Shown: positions 14,155 through 21,170, counted from the stretch's first letter. The stretch: 21,170 nt of DNA from CAXMST01 sp964196325 (GCA_964196325.1 CAXMST010000052.1:1-21170), one strand, 5' to 3'. A program made the numbers and translations. The notes: generated by a model from the sequence alone, not told the origin.

Positions 14155-15612
14155 TTGTCTGCCGTCGAGACAGCGGGCGGCGCCGTGCTGGCGCCCGAAG
14201 GCGCGACCCTTGTAGAGGGGTCCGATGGCCTGCTCCTGCAGCTAAACGGCCAGATCATCCCCAACTACGACGCAACGATCACCCACTTCGAGGAGGGTCA
14301 AGTCGTCAACGGCGAGGTCGTCCGGATCGACAAGGACGAGGTCCTGCTCGACATCGGGTGGAAGTCGGAGGGCGTGATCCCCTCGCACGAGCTTTCGATC
14401 AGGCGCTCGGTAGACCCCACTGACGAGGTCAGCCTCGGCGAGCAGGTCGACGCCCTGGTGCTGACCAAGGAGGATCAGGAGGGTCGCCTGATCCTGTCCA
14501 AGAAACGGGCCCGATTCGAGAAGGCCTGGCGCCGGATCGAGGGGGCTGCCGAATCCGGCGAACCAGTCGAGGGCACCGTGATCGAGGTGGTCAAGGGCGG
14601 TCTGATCCTCGATCTCGGCGTCCGCGGGTTCCTGCCCGCCTCACTGGTCGACATCCGTCGCGTCCACAACCTTGACGAGTTCATGTCGCAGACGCTCGAG
14701 TGCAAGGTGATCGAGCTGAACCGCTCCCGCAACAACGTCGTGCTCTCCCGTCGCGCGATCCTCGAGGACGAGCGCAAGGAGCAGCGTGAGCAGATCCTCG
14801 GTCGGCTGCAGCCGGGCCAGATCGTCGAGGGCCAGATCTCCAACATCGTCGACTTCGGCGCCTTTGTCGACCTCGAGGGCATCGACGGTCTGATCCATAT
14901 CTCCGAGATCAGCTGGAGCCACGTCAACCATCCCTCGGAGATCCTTTCGATTGGGGAGACGGTGCAGGTCAAGGTGCTGGACATCGACCGGGACCGCCAG
15001 CGCATCTCGCTTGGGCTCAAGCAGACGCAGGAAGATCCTTGGCAGACGGTGCTCAACACTTTTGGCCCAGGCGCTTCACTGTCGGGCAAGGTGACGAAGG
15101 TCGTCGCCTTCGGCGCCTTCGTCGAGATCGTCCCTGGGGTCGAAGGCCTCGTCCACATCTCCGAGCTCGCCGAGCACCATGTCGAGACGCCCGGTGAGGT
15201 CGTGCAGCCAGGCGAGGAGGTTCGCGTCAAGATCCTCGAGATCGACGAGGAGCGTCGACGCATCAGCCTCTCGATCAAGCGGGTGGGCGAGGGCGGGATG
15301 CTGCTCCGCGACGCCTTCCAGGATGCCCAGGCGGCCGTTGTGCCTGAGGCCGAAGCCGGGCCGGCCGCGCCTGCCGAGGACGCAGCCGCTGCGCCCGTCG
15401 AGCCCGAGGTCGCGGCTTCCGAAGAGGATGCTGCTGCCGAAGAGATATCGGTCGAGCAGCCCGAGGCCGTCGAGCCCGAAGCCGTCGAGCTCGAAGCCGT
15501 CGAGCCCGAGGCGCCGGTCGAGGCTCCCGAACTGGGGCTCTCGGAGGAGGTCTTCGCCGAAGGGGCACCGGTCGAGCCGGCCGAGGGCGAGCCCGCCGGG
15601 GGCAACTCCTAG
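14155..15612 (+). CDS. rpsA: 30S ribosomal protein S1
   Basis: This 485-residue protein has four S1 RNA-binding domains, beginning near residues 46, 135, 221 and 306. The lead-in IPNYDATITHFEEGQVV is typical of actinobacterial S1. Domains 3 and 4 carry the classic FGAFVDLEG and FGAFVEIVPGVEGLVHISEL motifs. S1 binds mRNA on the small ribosomal subunit and helps initiation. The last 100 residues (about 386-485) form an acidic Glu/Ala/Pro/Val tail built partly from VEPEA repeats. The proposed start is TTG 14155, the most upstream start in the frame after a stop at 14143. A GTG at 14185 is the alternative. Neither has a ribosome site. It is followed 5 nt later by coaE. Confidence 0.95.
   Translation: MSAVETAGGAVLAPEGATLVEGSDGLLLQLNGQIIPNYDATITHFEEGQVVNGEVVRIDKDEVLLDIGWKSEGVIPSHELSIRRSVDPTDEVSLGEQVDALVLTKEDQEGRLILSKKRARFEKAWRRIEGAAESGEPVEGTVIEVVKGGLILDLGVRGFLPASLVDIRRVHNLDEFMSQTLECKVIELNRSRNNVVLSRRAILEDERKEQREQILGRLQPGQIVEGQISNIVDFGAFVDLEGIDGLIHISEISWSHVNHPSEILSIGETVQVKVLDIDRDRQRISLGLKQTQEDPWQTVLNTFGPGASLSGKVTKVVAFGAFVEIVPGVEGLVHISELAEHHVETPGEVVQPGEEVRVKILEIDEERRRISLSIKRVGEGGMLLRDAFQDAQAAVVPEAEAGPAAPAEDAAAAPVEPEVAASEEDAAAEEISVEQPEAVEPEAVELEAVEPEAPVEAPELGLSEEVFAEGAPVEPAEGEPAGGNS
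14179..14195 (+). repeat. 17-bp inverted-repeat motif, copy 2 (5' end of rpsA)
   Basis: GGCGCCGTGCTGGCGCC differs from copy 1 at one base. In mRNA it would form a 6-bp GC hairpin with the alternative GTG start (14185-14187) in its loop. Confidence 0.6.
15469..15513 (+). repeat. 15-bp tandem repeat in the rpsA tail (VEPEA units)
   Basis: There are three in-frame units of the type GTCGAGCCCGAAGCC at 15469, 15484 and 15499, with one to two base changes between them, flanked by degenerate partial units. They encode VEPEA, VELEA and VEPEA in the acidic C-terminal tail of S1. Confidence 0.85.
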
Positions 15613-15617
15613 AGGCT

Positions 15618-16217
15618 TTGCCTGGTCCTTCGCTGATCGGGCTGACCGGGGGGATCGCCGCCGGGAAGTCGGAGGTCCTGAAGATCCTCGAGCAGCGCGG
15701 TGTCGCGACGCTCTCCACAGATGCCGTCGTCCACGAGCTGCTTGACACCTCGGAGCTTCGTGAGCTGCTGACCGAGAGGTGGGGGGAAAGGGTGGCTCCC
15801 GAGGGCACGCTCGAGCGGGGCAGGATCGCCGGGATCGTCTTCGAGCAACCCGAGGAGCTTGCATGGCTGGAGTCGGTCCTGCACCCACGGGTCGGGGAGC
15901 GGGTGCTCACTTGGCGCCGGGAGCTGGCCGATGATGTCGGGGTGGCCGTGGTCGAGGTGCCGTTGTTGTTCGAGGGCCGGATGGCGGAGATGTTCGATGC
16001 GACGATTGCCGTGATCGCCGACGATGCGGTGCGCGAGAGCCGCGCATCCGCGCGGGGCACCGGCGAGCTCGAGGCTCGGTCGGGGCGCCAGCTCGATCAG
16101 GCGGAGAAGGCCGCGCGGGCTACCTTCGTGGTCCGCAATGACGGCAGCCTGAGCGCGCTCGAGCTGGAGCTCGAGCGGCTACTGCCGCAGCTGCAGGCTG
16201 CAGGTGCGGGGCGATGA
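15618..16217 (+). CDS. coaE: Dephospho-CoA kinase
   Basis: This 199-residue P-loop kinase phosphorylates dephospho-CoA in the last step of coenzyme A synthesis in the cytosol. The Walker A loop GGIAAGKS is at 11-18 (Lys17). STDAVVHELL near 33 matches the substrate-binding DAD..xHEL motif, with Ser-Thr replacing the first residues. LHPRV and VEVPLLFEG are further family motifs. The length is normal. The start is TTG 15618, 5 nt after the rpsA stop, with AGAGG at 15611-15615 rather close; there is no better start before the P-loop. The stop overlaps the transglycosylase start as ATGA. The rpsA-coaE order is common in actinobacteria. Confidence 0.93.
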   Translation: MPGPSLIGLTGGIAAGKSEVLKILEQRGVATLSTDAVVHELLDTSELRELLTERWGERVAPEGTLERGRIAGIVFEQPEELAWLESVLHPRVGERVLTWRRELADDVGVAVVEVPLLFEGRMAEMFDATIAVIADDAVRESRASARGTGELEARSGRQLDQAEKAARATFVVRNDGSLSALELELERLLPQLQAAGAGR

Positions 16218-16837
16218 GTGTCCGCGGCGCGACTCCTGCCGGTCGGTCGAAGCGGACCCGCGGCGGCTCAGGACCGCTGCGCGTTCGCAATGGGGTCCTG
16301 GCAGCCGCCGTCCTGATCGCCCTGATCGCCGCCTACACGGTGAGCAGGCTCGACCTCGGCGACCCGATCCGTGAACTCGGGTTGCCGCTGCGCTACGAGA
16401 ACATCATTCGTCAGCAGGCGGAGCAGAAGGGGGTTGACGCCGAGCTGATCGCGGCGGTTATCTACGCCGAATCGCGGTTTCGCGACCAGACCTCCGACGC
16501 CGGTGCCCGGGGGCTGATGCAGATCACCCCCGATACCGCTGATTTGATCGAGCGCCTGTCCGGCGGCGAGACCTTCGTCACCGACGATCTTGCCGACCCC
16601 GACCTCAACATCCGCTACGGGACCTTCTTCCTGAGCTACCTGCTCGACCGGTACGACGGCAACGAGACGGCGGCCCTCGCCGCCTACAACGCCGGGATCA
16701 CGAACGCGGATTCGTGGGGTGGCTCCGGCCTGGGCCTCGACGACATCGAGTTCGAGGAGACCCACGCCTACGTCGAGGAAGTCCGCGAGAAGCGGCGTGA
16801 GTACGGCAAGGCCTACGGCAGCGAGCTGCGCGGCTAG
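16214..16837 (+). CDS. Membrane-anchored lytic transglycosylase (SLT family)
   Basis: This 207-residue protein has a basic cytoplasmic start, one membrane helix at about 27-44 (NGVLAAAVLIALIAAYTV) and an extracellular SLT/lysozyme-like domain. The catalytic Glu is Glu86 in IYAESRF. It is followed by the family motifs GARGLMQITP, NIRYGTFFLSYLL and AALAAYNAG. Such enzymes cleave peptidoglycan between N-acetylmuramic acid and N-acetylglucosamine, forming the anhydro product, in wall turnover. The start overlaps the coaE stop by ATGA, so the three genes rpsA, coaE and this one look like one operon. The TAG stop lies in a CTAG shared with the stop of the opposite gene. Confidence 0.92.
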   Translation: MSVRGATPAGRSKRTRGGSGPLRVRNGVLAAAVLIALIAAYTVSRLDLGDPIRELGLPLRYENIIRQQAEQKGVDAELIAAVIYAESRFRDQTSDAGARGLMQITPDTADLIERLSGGETFVTDDLADPDLNIRYGTFFLSYLLDRYDGNETAALAAYNAGITNADSWGGSGLGLDDIEFEETHAYVEEVREKRREYGKAYGSELRG

Positions 16838-17241
16838 GCGCTCGCCGGCTCGACCGCGGGGTGCTCGGGGCCCTCAGCCTCGGCAACCGGGCGCGTGACC
16901 CGCCAGACCCACCAAGCGGCGAGCGGCTGCATCGGTAGTCGCATCCAGAGCGCCGCCCGCGGGATCTTCCGATAGCGCTCGGGGTGCAGCGCCATATGGA
17001 TGTTGGCTGGAAAGACCGCGGCCAGCACTCCGATCAGCCACCAGCGGGCGAATGGATTGCGCGTGCGTGCCCCGATCACGGCCAACCCACCGATGACCTC
17101 CGCAGCGCCGCTGTAGAACACCATTTCACGGTGGGCGGGGACGTAGTCGGGCATGATCGCCAGATAGAACTTCGGCTGGATGAAGTGGTTGGCCCCGACG
17201 GCGATCCAGAACGCGGCTAGGAGGCGCTGGGAGTTCCTCAT
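16834..17241 (-). CDS. DoxX-like small membrane protein
   Basis: This 135-residue protein has four hydrophobic segments, at about 7-20, 43-58, 67-84 and 97-113. The motifs ANHFIQPKFYLAIMPDYVP, YSGAAEVIGGLAVI and PANIHMALHPERY are typical of DoxX-like/DUF-type integral membrane proteins, whose biochemical role is mostly unknown; some are linked to redox stress or quinones. The ATG start has no ribosome site, but a TACGGT hexamer (17248-17253) ends 6 nt before it, fitting a leaderless transcript. It diverges from the SDR gene across 59 nt and converges with the transglycosylase at a shared CTAG. Confidence 0.8.
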   Translation of the reverse strand: MRNSQRLLAAFWIAVGANHFIQPKFYLAIMPDYVPAHREMVFYSGAAEVIGGLAVIGARTRNPFARWWLIGVLAAVFPANIHMALHPERYRKIPRAALWMRLPMQPLAAWWVWRVTRPVAEAEGPEHPAVEPASA

Positions 17242-17300
17242 CGCTGAACCGTACCCGCTCGGATTGGATCGGCCGGCCGCGCTCCGCTAGCTTGCAGCCC
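17242..17300. promoter_or_regulatory. Divergent promoter region with two leaderless-type -10 hexamers
   Basis: On the + strand, TAGCTT (17288-17293) lies 7 nt before the SDR ATG. On the - strand, TACGGT (17248-17253) lies 6 nt before the DoxX-like ATG. Both fit the TANNNT -10 pattern at the distance expected when transcription begins at the start codon. No ribosome site is present on either side. Confidence 0.5.
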
Positions 17301-18017
17301 ATGGGCAAGCTTGAGGGCAGAGTGATCGCGATCGCCGGCGCCGGTGGCGGGCTCGGCCCGGTTGTTGCCGAGCGGCTCGCCGCGGACGGCGCCTCGTTGG
17401 CGCTCACCGACGTCAAGCAGGAGTCGCTTGATCCCGTCGTGGCCGCGCTCGGCCTGCCCGAGGAGCGGCTCGACGCCCGACCCGTAGACCTGCTCGACGA
17501 TCAGGCGGCCGGCGCTTGGGCCGAGGGGCTCGAGCGACGCTTCAGCCGGGTCGACGGCCTGATTCATCTGGTCGGGGGCTGGCGCGGGGGAGAGCCGATC
17601 GAGAGCGCATCGCTGCAGGATTACGAATGGCTCCACGATCTGCTCGTGCGCACCACCCAGCGGGCCACGCGCGCCTTCTGGGGGCCGCTGACGCGGAGCG
17701 GCAACGGTCGCTTCGTGCTGATCAGCTCCTCCCAGGCACAGGCACCCGAGGGCACCAATGCGGCCTATGCCGCGACCAAGGCGGCGGCTGAGAGCTGGAC
17801 CCTGGCCCTGGCGGAGGCGTTCGCTGCAAGCGGTAGCGGCGCCACCGCGAACATCGTCGTGATCAATGCGATCCTGAGCCCGGCGATGCGGGAGTCTGAG
17901 CCCGAGAACGAGTTCCCGAGCTTCACTCCGGCCGAGGCGATCGCTGACGCCTGCGCATTCCTGTGCTCGGACTCCGCGGCCCGGATGAACGGCAAGCGCC
18001 TACCGCTGTACCCGTGA
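17301..18017 (+). CDS. Short-chain dehydrogenase/reductase
   Basis: This 238-residue Rossmann-fold oxidoreductase has the cofactor motif AGAGGGLGP at 12-20. DVKQ after the second strand suggests NAD(H) rather than NADP(H). HLVGGW stands in place of the usual NNAG, LISSSQAQ holds the catalytic Ser, and YAATK contains Tyr156 and Lys160. The length is normal for classical SDRs. The ATG at 17301 is chosen over the TTG 9 nt upstream because it fits the -10 spacing and gives the usual N-terminus. The stop overlaps the aldolase start by GTGA (18014-18017), so the two enzymes are made together and may act in one pathway on a hydroxy- or keto-compound. The substrate is not predictable. Confidence 0.88.
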   Translation: MGKLEGRVIAIAGAGGGLGPVVAERLAADGASLALTDVKQESLDPVVAALGLPEERLDARPVDLLDDQAAGAWAEGLERRFSRVDGLIHLVGGWRGGEPIESASLQDYEWLHDLLVRTTQRATRAFWGPLTRSGNGRFVLISSSQAQAPEGTNAAYAATKAAAESWTLALAEAFAASGSGATANIVVINAILSPAMRESEPENEFPSFTPAEAIADACAFLCSDSAARMNGKRLPLYP

Positions 18018-19111
18018 GCGTGGGCGCTCGGCCGGCCGCCGCCACCGACATCGCCTGCCACGACTTTGCCTCCGACAACCATGCCGGGGCCCATCCCGAG
18101 GTACTCGAGGCGCTGGTTGCAGCCAACGAAGGACACGCGCCGGCCTACGGGGGGGACGCTTGGACGACGAGCCTGCAGGAGACGATCCAGGCGCACTTCG
18201 GTCAGGGCGCTCGCGCCTACCCGGTCTTCAACGGCACCGGTGCCAACGTCCTTTGCCTGTCCCTGCTGGGACGATCGCACGAGGCGGTGGTCTGCACCGC
18301 CGGTGCCCACATCAACGTCGACGAGTGCGGCGCGCCGGAGCGGCTCACCGGGATGAAGCTGCTCCCGGTGGAGTCGGAGCACGGCCGCCTTACGGCCTCC
18401 GAGCTCGGCCTCTGGGATGCCGGCCGGGGCGTTCAGCACCACAGCCAGCCGCGGATCGTCTCGATCACCCAGGCGACCGAGTTGGGCACCCTGTACCGGC
18501 CTGAGCAGATCACCGCGATCGCGCGGGCCGCCCACGCCCGGGACATGTACGTGCACGTCGACGGCGCCCGGATCGCCAACGCGGCTGCCTCCCTGGGGTT
18601 GTCGCTGGGGGCGATGACCACCGATCTCGGCGTCGATGCGGTCTCGTTCGGCGGGACCAAGAACGGCCTTCTGTTCGGGGAGGTCGCGGTGCTGCTCGGT
18701 GCCGCCGCGGACGAGACCGCAACACTTGCCCCCTTTGCTCGCAAGCAGACGATGCAACTCGCCTCGAAGATGCGTTTTATCAGCGCCCAGTTCGAGGCCC
18801 TCTACGGCGGCGACCTGTGGCTGCGCAGCGCCGAGCACGCGAATCGGATGGCGACGCTGCTCGGCGCCGGGATCGAGGCAATGGAGGGTGCCGAGTTGGC
18901 CGAGCCCTCCGAGGCCAACGGCGTCTTCGCCCGGCTGCCGGCCGCGGTGATCGAAGGCCTGCTCGAAGCGCTCCCGGGTCCCTTGCCGTTCCACGTCTGG
19001 GACCCCTCCGAGGGCGTGGTCCGCTGGATGTGCTCTTGGGATACGACGCCCGCCGACGTCGAGGGGCTACTCGAGGCCACCCGGCTGGCCCTCGCGGGAG
19101 CCCGCACGTAG
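18014..19111 (+). CDS. Threonine aldolase / beta-eliminating lyase family PLP enzyme
   Basis: This 365-residue fold-type I PLP enzyme matches low-specificity L-threonine aldolase, which splits threonine or allo-threonine into glycine and acetaldehyde. FASDNHAGAHPEVLEAL near the start, FNGTGANVL, AHINVDECGAPE and HVDGARIANAA (cofactor Asp) are family motifs. SFGGTKNG has the PLP lysine at 216. KQTMQLASKMRFISAQFEAL also matches. The GTG at 18014 overlaps the SDR stop; a second in-frame GTG at 18020 is nearly equivalent. The gene ends 5 nt before the stop of the convergent gene, with no terminator between. The true substrate may be another beta-hydroxy amino acid. Confidence 0.9.
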   Translation: MSVGARPAAATDIACHDFASDNHAGAHPEVLEALVAANEGHAPAYGGDAWTTSLQETIQAHFGQGARAYPVFNGTGANVLCLSLLGRSHEAVVCTAGAHINVDECGAPERLTGMKLLPVESEHGRLTASELGLWDAGRGVQHHSQPRIVSITQATELGTLYRPEQITAIARAAHARDMYVHVDGARIANAAASLGLSLGAMTTDLGVDAVSFGGTKNGLLFGEVAVLLGAAADETATLAPFARKQTMQLASKMRFISAQFEALYGGDLWLRSAEHANRMATLLGAGIEAMEGAELAEPSEANGVFARLPAAVIEGLLEALPGPLPFHVWDPSEGVVRWMCSWDTTPADVEGLLEATRLALAGART

Positions 19112-19116
19112 CTGGG

Positions 19117-19806
19117 CTAGCCGCTCAGCGCCTGTAGGTGCTGGAGAAAGAAGGCGCTGGCGCGCTCGACCTGGTCCGGCGCCTTGAATAAGTCGGCGTG
19201 GCCGAGCTCAGCGCCGTGGAAGCTGGTCGCGTTCCAGATCTCCTCCTGCGGCTGCTCCTGCCACGGTCCCACGTACAGGTACGGCTCGAGATGGTCGTCG
19301 TCCCCGGGTGAGGCGCCGTAGTTGGCCCGGGTGCCGTCTGATTCCGAGCCGAGCACCGTGGCGACGTCGAAGTGCTCGGGCCAGAGCCGGATCGGCTCGG
19401 GGTCGAGCTCGGGGTGACTGTCGACGAGCGCCGCCAACGCCATGGTTCCGAGCGCGAGCCAGTCGGCAACGGCCGCGGCTACTCCGGCATCGACCTCGAT
19501 CGGGGTGCGCTCCTCGCGATCGCCGTCGACGATCACGACGTCGGTGTCGACGACTCGGGCAGAGCCCGGCCTGCCGCTGCTGAGCCCCGACTTCCAAGCC
19601 GGCGTGCCGAAGCCGCCGGGCGTGCACTCCAGCGCGATCTCGTTGCCGGTCTCGAGGACGCGCTTCGGCTTCAGCACGTGCTCAGCGATCCGGTGCAGCT
19701 CGATCCGGCCTGCCCGATAGTCGGCGGGCAGCGGTTGCAAGGGAGCCGGCCCCAACGATCGCAGTCGGGCGCGCGCAGCCTCGACGCCTTCCAGGGCCGA
19801 GCTCAT
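19117..19806 (-). CDS. Conserved-looking hypothetical protein coupled to the ThDP enzyme
   Basis: I do not recognise a named family for this 229-residue soluble protein. It has no signal peptide or membrane segment. An N-terminal helical part (LEGVEAARARLRSL) is followed by a beta-rich middle (GNEIALECTPGGFGTPAW, VVDTDVVIVDGD). A striking C-terminal stretch, LWPEHFDVATVLG with RANYGASPGDDDH and PYLYVGPW, looks like a conserved active or binding site with His, Glu, Asp and aromatic residues. The ATG overlaps the stop of the upstream ThDP enzyme by one base (TGATG), indicating translational coupling and a likely functional link. It ends 5 nt from the convergent aldolase gene. Confidence 0.75.
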   Translation of the reverse strand: MSSALEGVEAARARLRSLGPAPLQPLPADYRAGRIELHRIAEHVLKPKRVLETGNEIALECTPGGFGTPAWKSGLSSGRPGSARVVDTDVVIVDGDREERTPIEVDAGVAAAVADWLALGTMALAALVDSHPELDPEPIRLWPEHFDVATVLGSESDGTRANYGASPGDDDHLEPYLYVGPWQEQPQEEIWNATSFHGAELGHADLFKAPDQVERASAFFLQHLQALSG

Positions 19807-21170
19807 CAGACCAGATCCGCGTCGCTCACGACCTCGACCATAGCTGGCCCGTCGTGGGCTAGTGCTGCGCCGATCGCCTGGTCGAGCTCGGAGCGGTCGG
19901 TGACCCGGATGCCGAGCGCCCCGCAGAGCTCGGCGTAGGCGGCGAACTCGGGGTTGTGCAGGTCCGTCGCCCAGACGTCCCACTCGCCCGCCCGTTGCTC
20001 CTTGCTGATCTTGCCGAGCTGGTTGTTGTTGAGCAGCACGTGGGTGATGTTCATCTCGTACTTGACCGCGGTCAGCAGCTCGCCCATGTACTGGCCGAAG
20101 CCGCCGTCGCCGGTCACCGCGACGATCGGCTGCCGGCCCTCGGTCGCGGCCCAGGCCCCGATCGCTGCGGGGTAGCCGAAGCCGATCGAGCCGAGATAGC
20201 CGCTCATCAGCACCCGCTGGGAGGCCTTCGACTCGAAGTAGCGTCCGAACGAGTAGGCGTTGTTGCCGACGTCCACCGTGATCACCGCGTCCTCGGGGAC
20301 GAGCCGGCTCATCGACTCGAACACCGAGGCCGAGTTGACCCCGTTGCCGCGGTCGTCGGCCAGCCGGCTGCGCTTCTCCGCTGCCCAGATCTCCTTGCGC
20401 GCGGCAACGTCGCCGCGCTGATCGGTGGCCGTGGGCTCGAGCACGGCCAGAGCCTCGCGGAGCAGGTCCGTGGTGGTCGTGATCTCGCCCCATACCGGCA
20501 GCGTCACCTCGTGGAACTTGCCGAGCTGCATCCGCTCGAAGTCGACCTGGATGATCGGGTGGCCGGGGTAGATGCCGGTGTGGTTGGAGAAGGAGGCCCC
20601 GAGCACCAACAGCAGGTCAGCTTCATTCATCAGCCAGCTTGCGACCGGTGTCCCGCTGCGGCCCAGCACCCCGCAGGCCAGCGGGTGCTCGTCGCCGATC
20701 TGACCCTTGGCCTTGAAGGTCGTGATCACCGGTGTCCCGAGCTGCTCGGCGAGCGCCGTGATCTCGTCCATCGAGTCTCGTGCGCCGTAGCCGACGATGA
20801 TCACTGGCCGCTTCGCCTCGGCGAGCATCGCAACCGCCTGATCGACCGCCTCGGCTGCCGGGGTGATCCGCTCGTCGCCGATCCGCCCCTTCGGGCCCGA
20901 CGGCTCCACGCCGACCGCGGGGATCGTCTGCACGTCGTCGGGGAAGATCAGGTGGGCGACGTTGCGCTCCAGCAGGGCGTTCTTGCAGGCCAGGTTCATC
21001 AGCTCGGCGTGCTTGGAGCTCGGCAGCACCGTCTGACTCCAGTGGGCGACCGCCTCGAAGGCCGCGGCCAGGTCGACCTCTTGGAAGGCTCCCGGGCCGA
21101 GCACCTGGTTGTCGACCTGGCCGGTGAGCGCGAGTACCGGCGCCCGATCGACCTTCGCATCCCACATCCC
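19806..21170 (-). CDS. Thiamine diphosphate-dependent enzyme, pyruvate oxidase/dehydrogenase (PoxB)-like, N-terminus missing
   Basis: The gene runs off the right edge; 454 codons are present and roughly the first 100-130 residues of a normal 550-590-residue protein are outside, including the catalytic Glu region. The visible part begins WDAKVDRAPVLALTG, a PoxB/acetolactate-synthase family motif. The central FAD/DHAP-type domain contains AEAKRPVIIVGYGA and WLMNEADLLLVLGASFSN. The C-terminal ThDP domain has GYLGSIGFGYPAAIGA and the cofactor motif GDGGF... ending in NNNQLGKI. Family members decarboxylate pyruvate or related 2-keto acids. PoxB-like pyruvate:quinone oxidoreductase is favoured by the NNNQLG and GLWDAK-like motifs. 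Acetolactate synthase, glyoxylate carboligase or sulfoacetaldehyde acetyltransferase are less likely. The stop overlaps the next start. Confidence 0.88.
   Translation of the reverse strand, partial: GMWDAKVDRAPVLALTGQVDNQVLGPGAFQEVDLAAAFEAVAHWSQTVLPSSKHAELMNLACKNALLERNVAHLIFPDDVQTIPAVGVEPSGPKGRIGDERITPAAEAVDQAVAMLAEAKRPVIIVGYGARDSMDEITALAEQLGTPVITTFKAKGQIGDEHPLACGVLGRSGTPVASWLMNEADLLLVLGASFSNHTGIYPGHPIIQVDFERMQLGKFHEVTLPVWGEITTTTDLLREALAVLEPTATDQRGDVAARKEIWAAEKRSRLADDRGNGVNSASVFESMSRLVPEDAVITVDVGNNAYSFGRYFESKASQRVLMSGYLGSIGFGYPAAIGAWAATEGRQPIVAVTGDGGFGQYMGELLTAVKYEMNITHVLLNNNQLGKISKEQRAGEWDVWATDLHNPEFAAYAELCGALGIRVTDRSELDQAIGAALAHDGPAMVEVVSDADLV

Noticed and set aside
14475..15605. Ser/Thr-rich open frame of 376 codons opposite rpsA
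   Set aside because: It mirrors the codon pattern of rpsA and its repeats; no independent evidence.
1..21170. CRISPR arrays, tRNA or rRNA genes, phage or insertion-sequence genes
   Set aside because: No regularly spaced repeats, cloverleaf-like sequences, integrase or transposase motifs were noticed on reading both strands.

Overview
The window is GC-rich bacterial chromosome with short intergenic gaps and many ATGA/GTGA start-stop overlaps. The order rpsA - coaE - lytic transglycosylase, the four-domain S1 protein with an acidic tail, and apparently leaderless TANNNT promoters suggest an actinobacterium, plausibly of the Thermoleophilia/Solirubrobacterales type. The phylum is an inference from gene order and composition only.

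Left region (2-12310, all + strand): one long catabolic gene run. It starts with the 3' end of an amidohydrolase-2 family enzyme. Then come a class V aminotransferase resembling pyridoxamine-pyruvate transaminase, a BMP-family lipoprotein, a double-domain ABC ATPase and two permeases (a purine/nucleoside-type importer). A CoxG-like SRPBCC protein and a second paralogous aminotransferase follow. The run ends with an AbgB-like M20 amidohydrolase, a CoxM-like FAD subunit, an ArgE/CPG2-like M20 peptidase and a MobA/MocA-like nucleotidyltransferase. Most junctions overlap or are under 30 nt. The gaps either side of the BMP gene are the exceptions, and the downstream one carries a strong hairpin. 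The set suggests uptake of a nitrogenous, probably heterocyclic or amide-containing compound, with hydrolysis, transamination and molybdenum-hydroxylase chemistry. The catalytic molybdenum subunit (CoxL/XdhB-like) and 2Fe-2S subunit (CoxS-like) are not in the window. The substrate cannot be read from sequence. This run is the best candidate for an undescribed pathway.

Middle (12311-14083): an intergenic stretch with an AT-rich island and a very strong bidirectional terminator hairpin. It is followed on the - strand by a geranylgeranyl-reductase-family flavoprotein and a small membrane protein.

Housekeeping block (14155-16837, + strand): rpsA, coaE and a membrane-anchored lytic transglycosylase. 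A near-identical 17-bp inverted-repeat motif occurs twice around the rpsA start.

Right region: a DoxX-like membrane protein (- strand) ends on the same CTAG as the transglycosylase. It diverges from a coupled SDR dehydrogenase - threonine-aldolase-like pair (+ strand). The window ends with a conserved hypothetical protein translationally coupled to a pyruvate-oxidase-like ThDP enzyme (- strand) whose N-terminus lies outside. No tRNA, rRNA, CRISPR array, transposase, phage gene or transcriptional regulator was seen.
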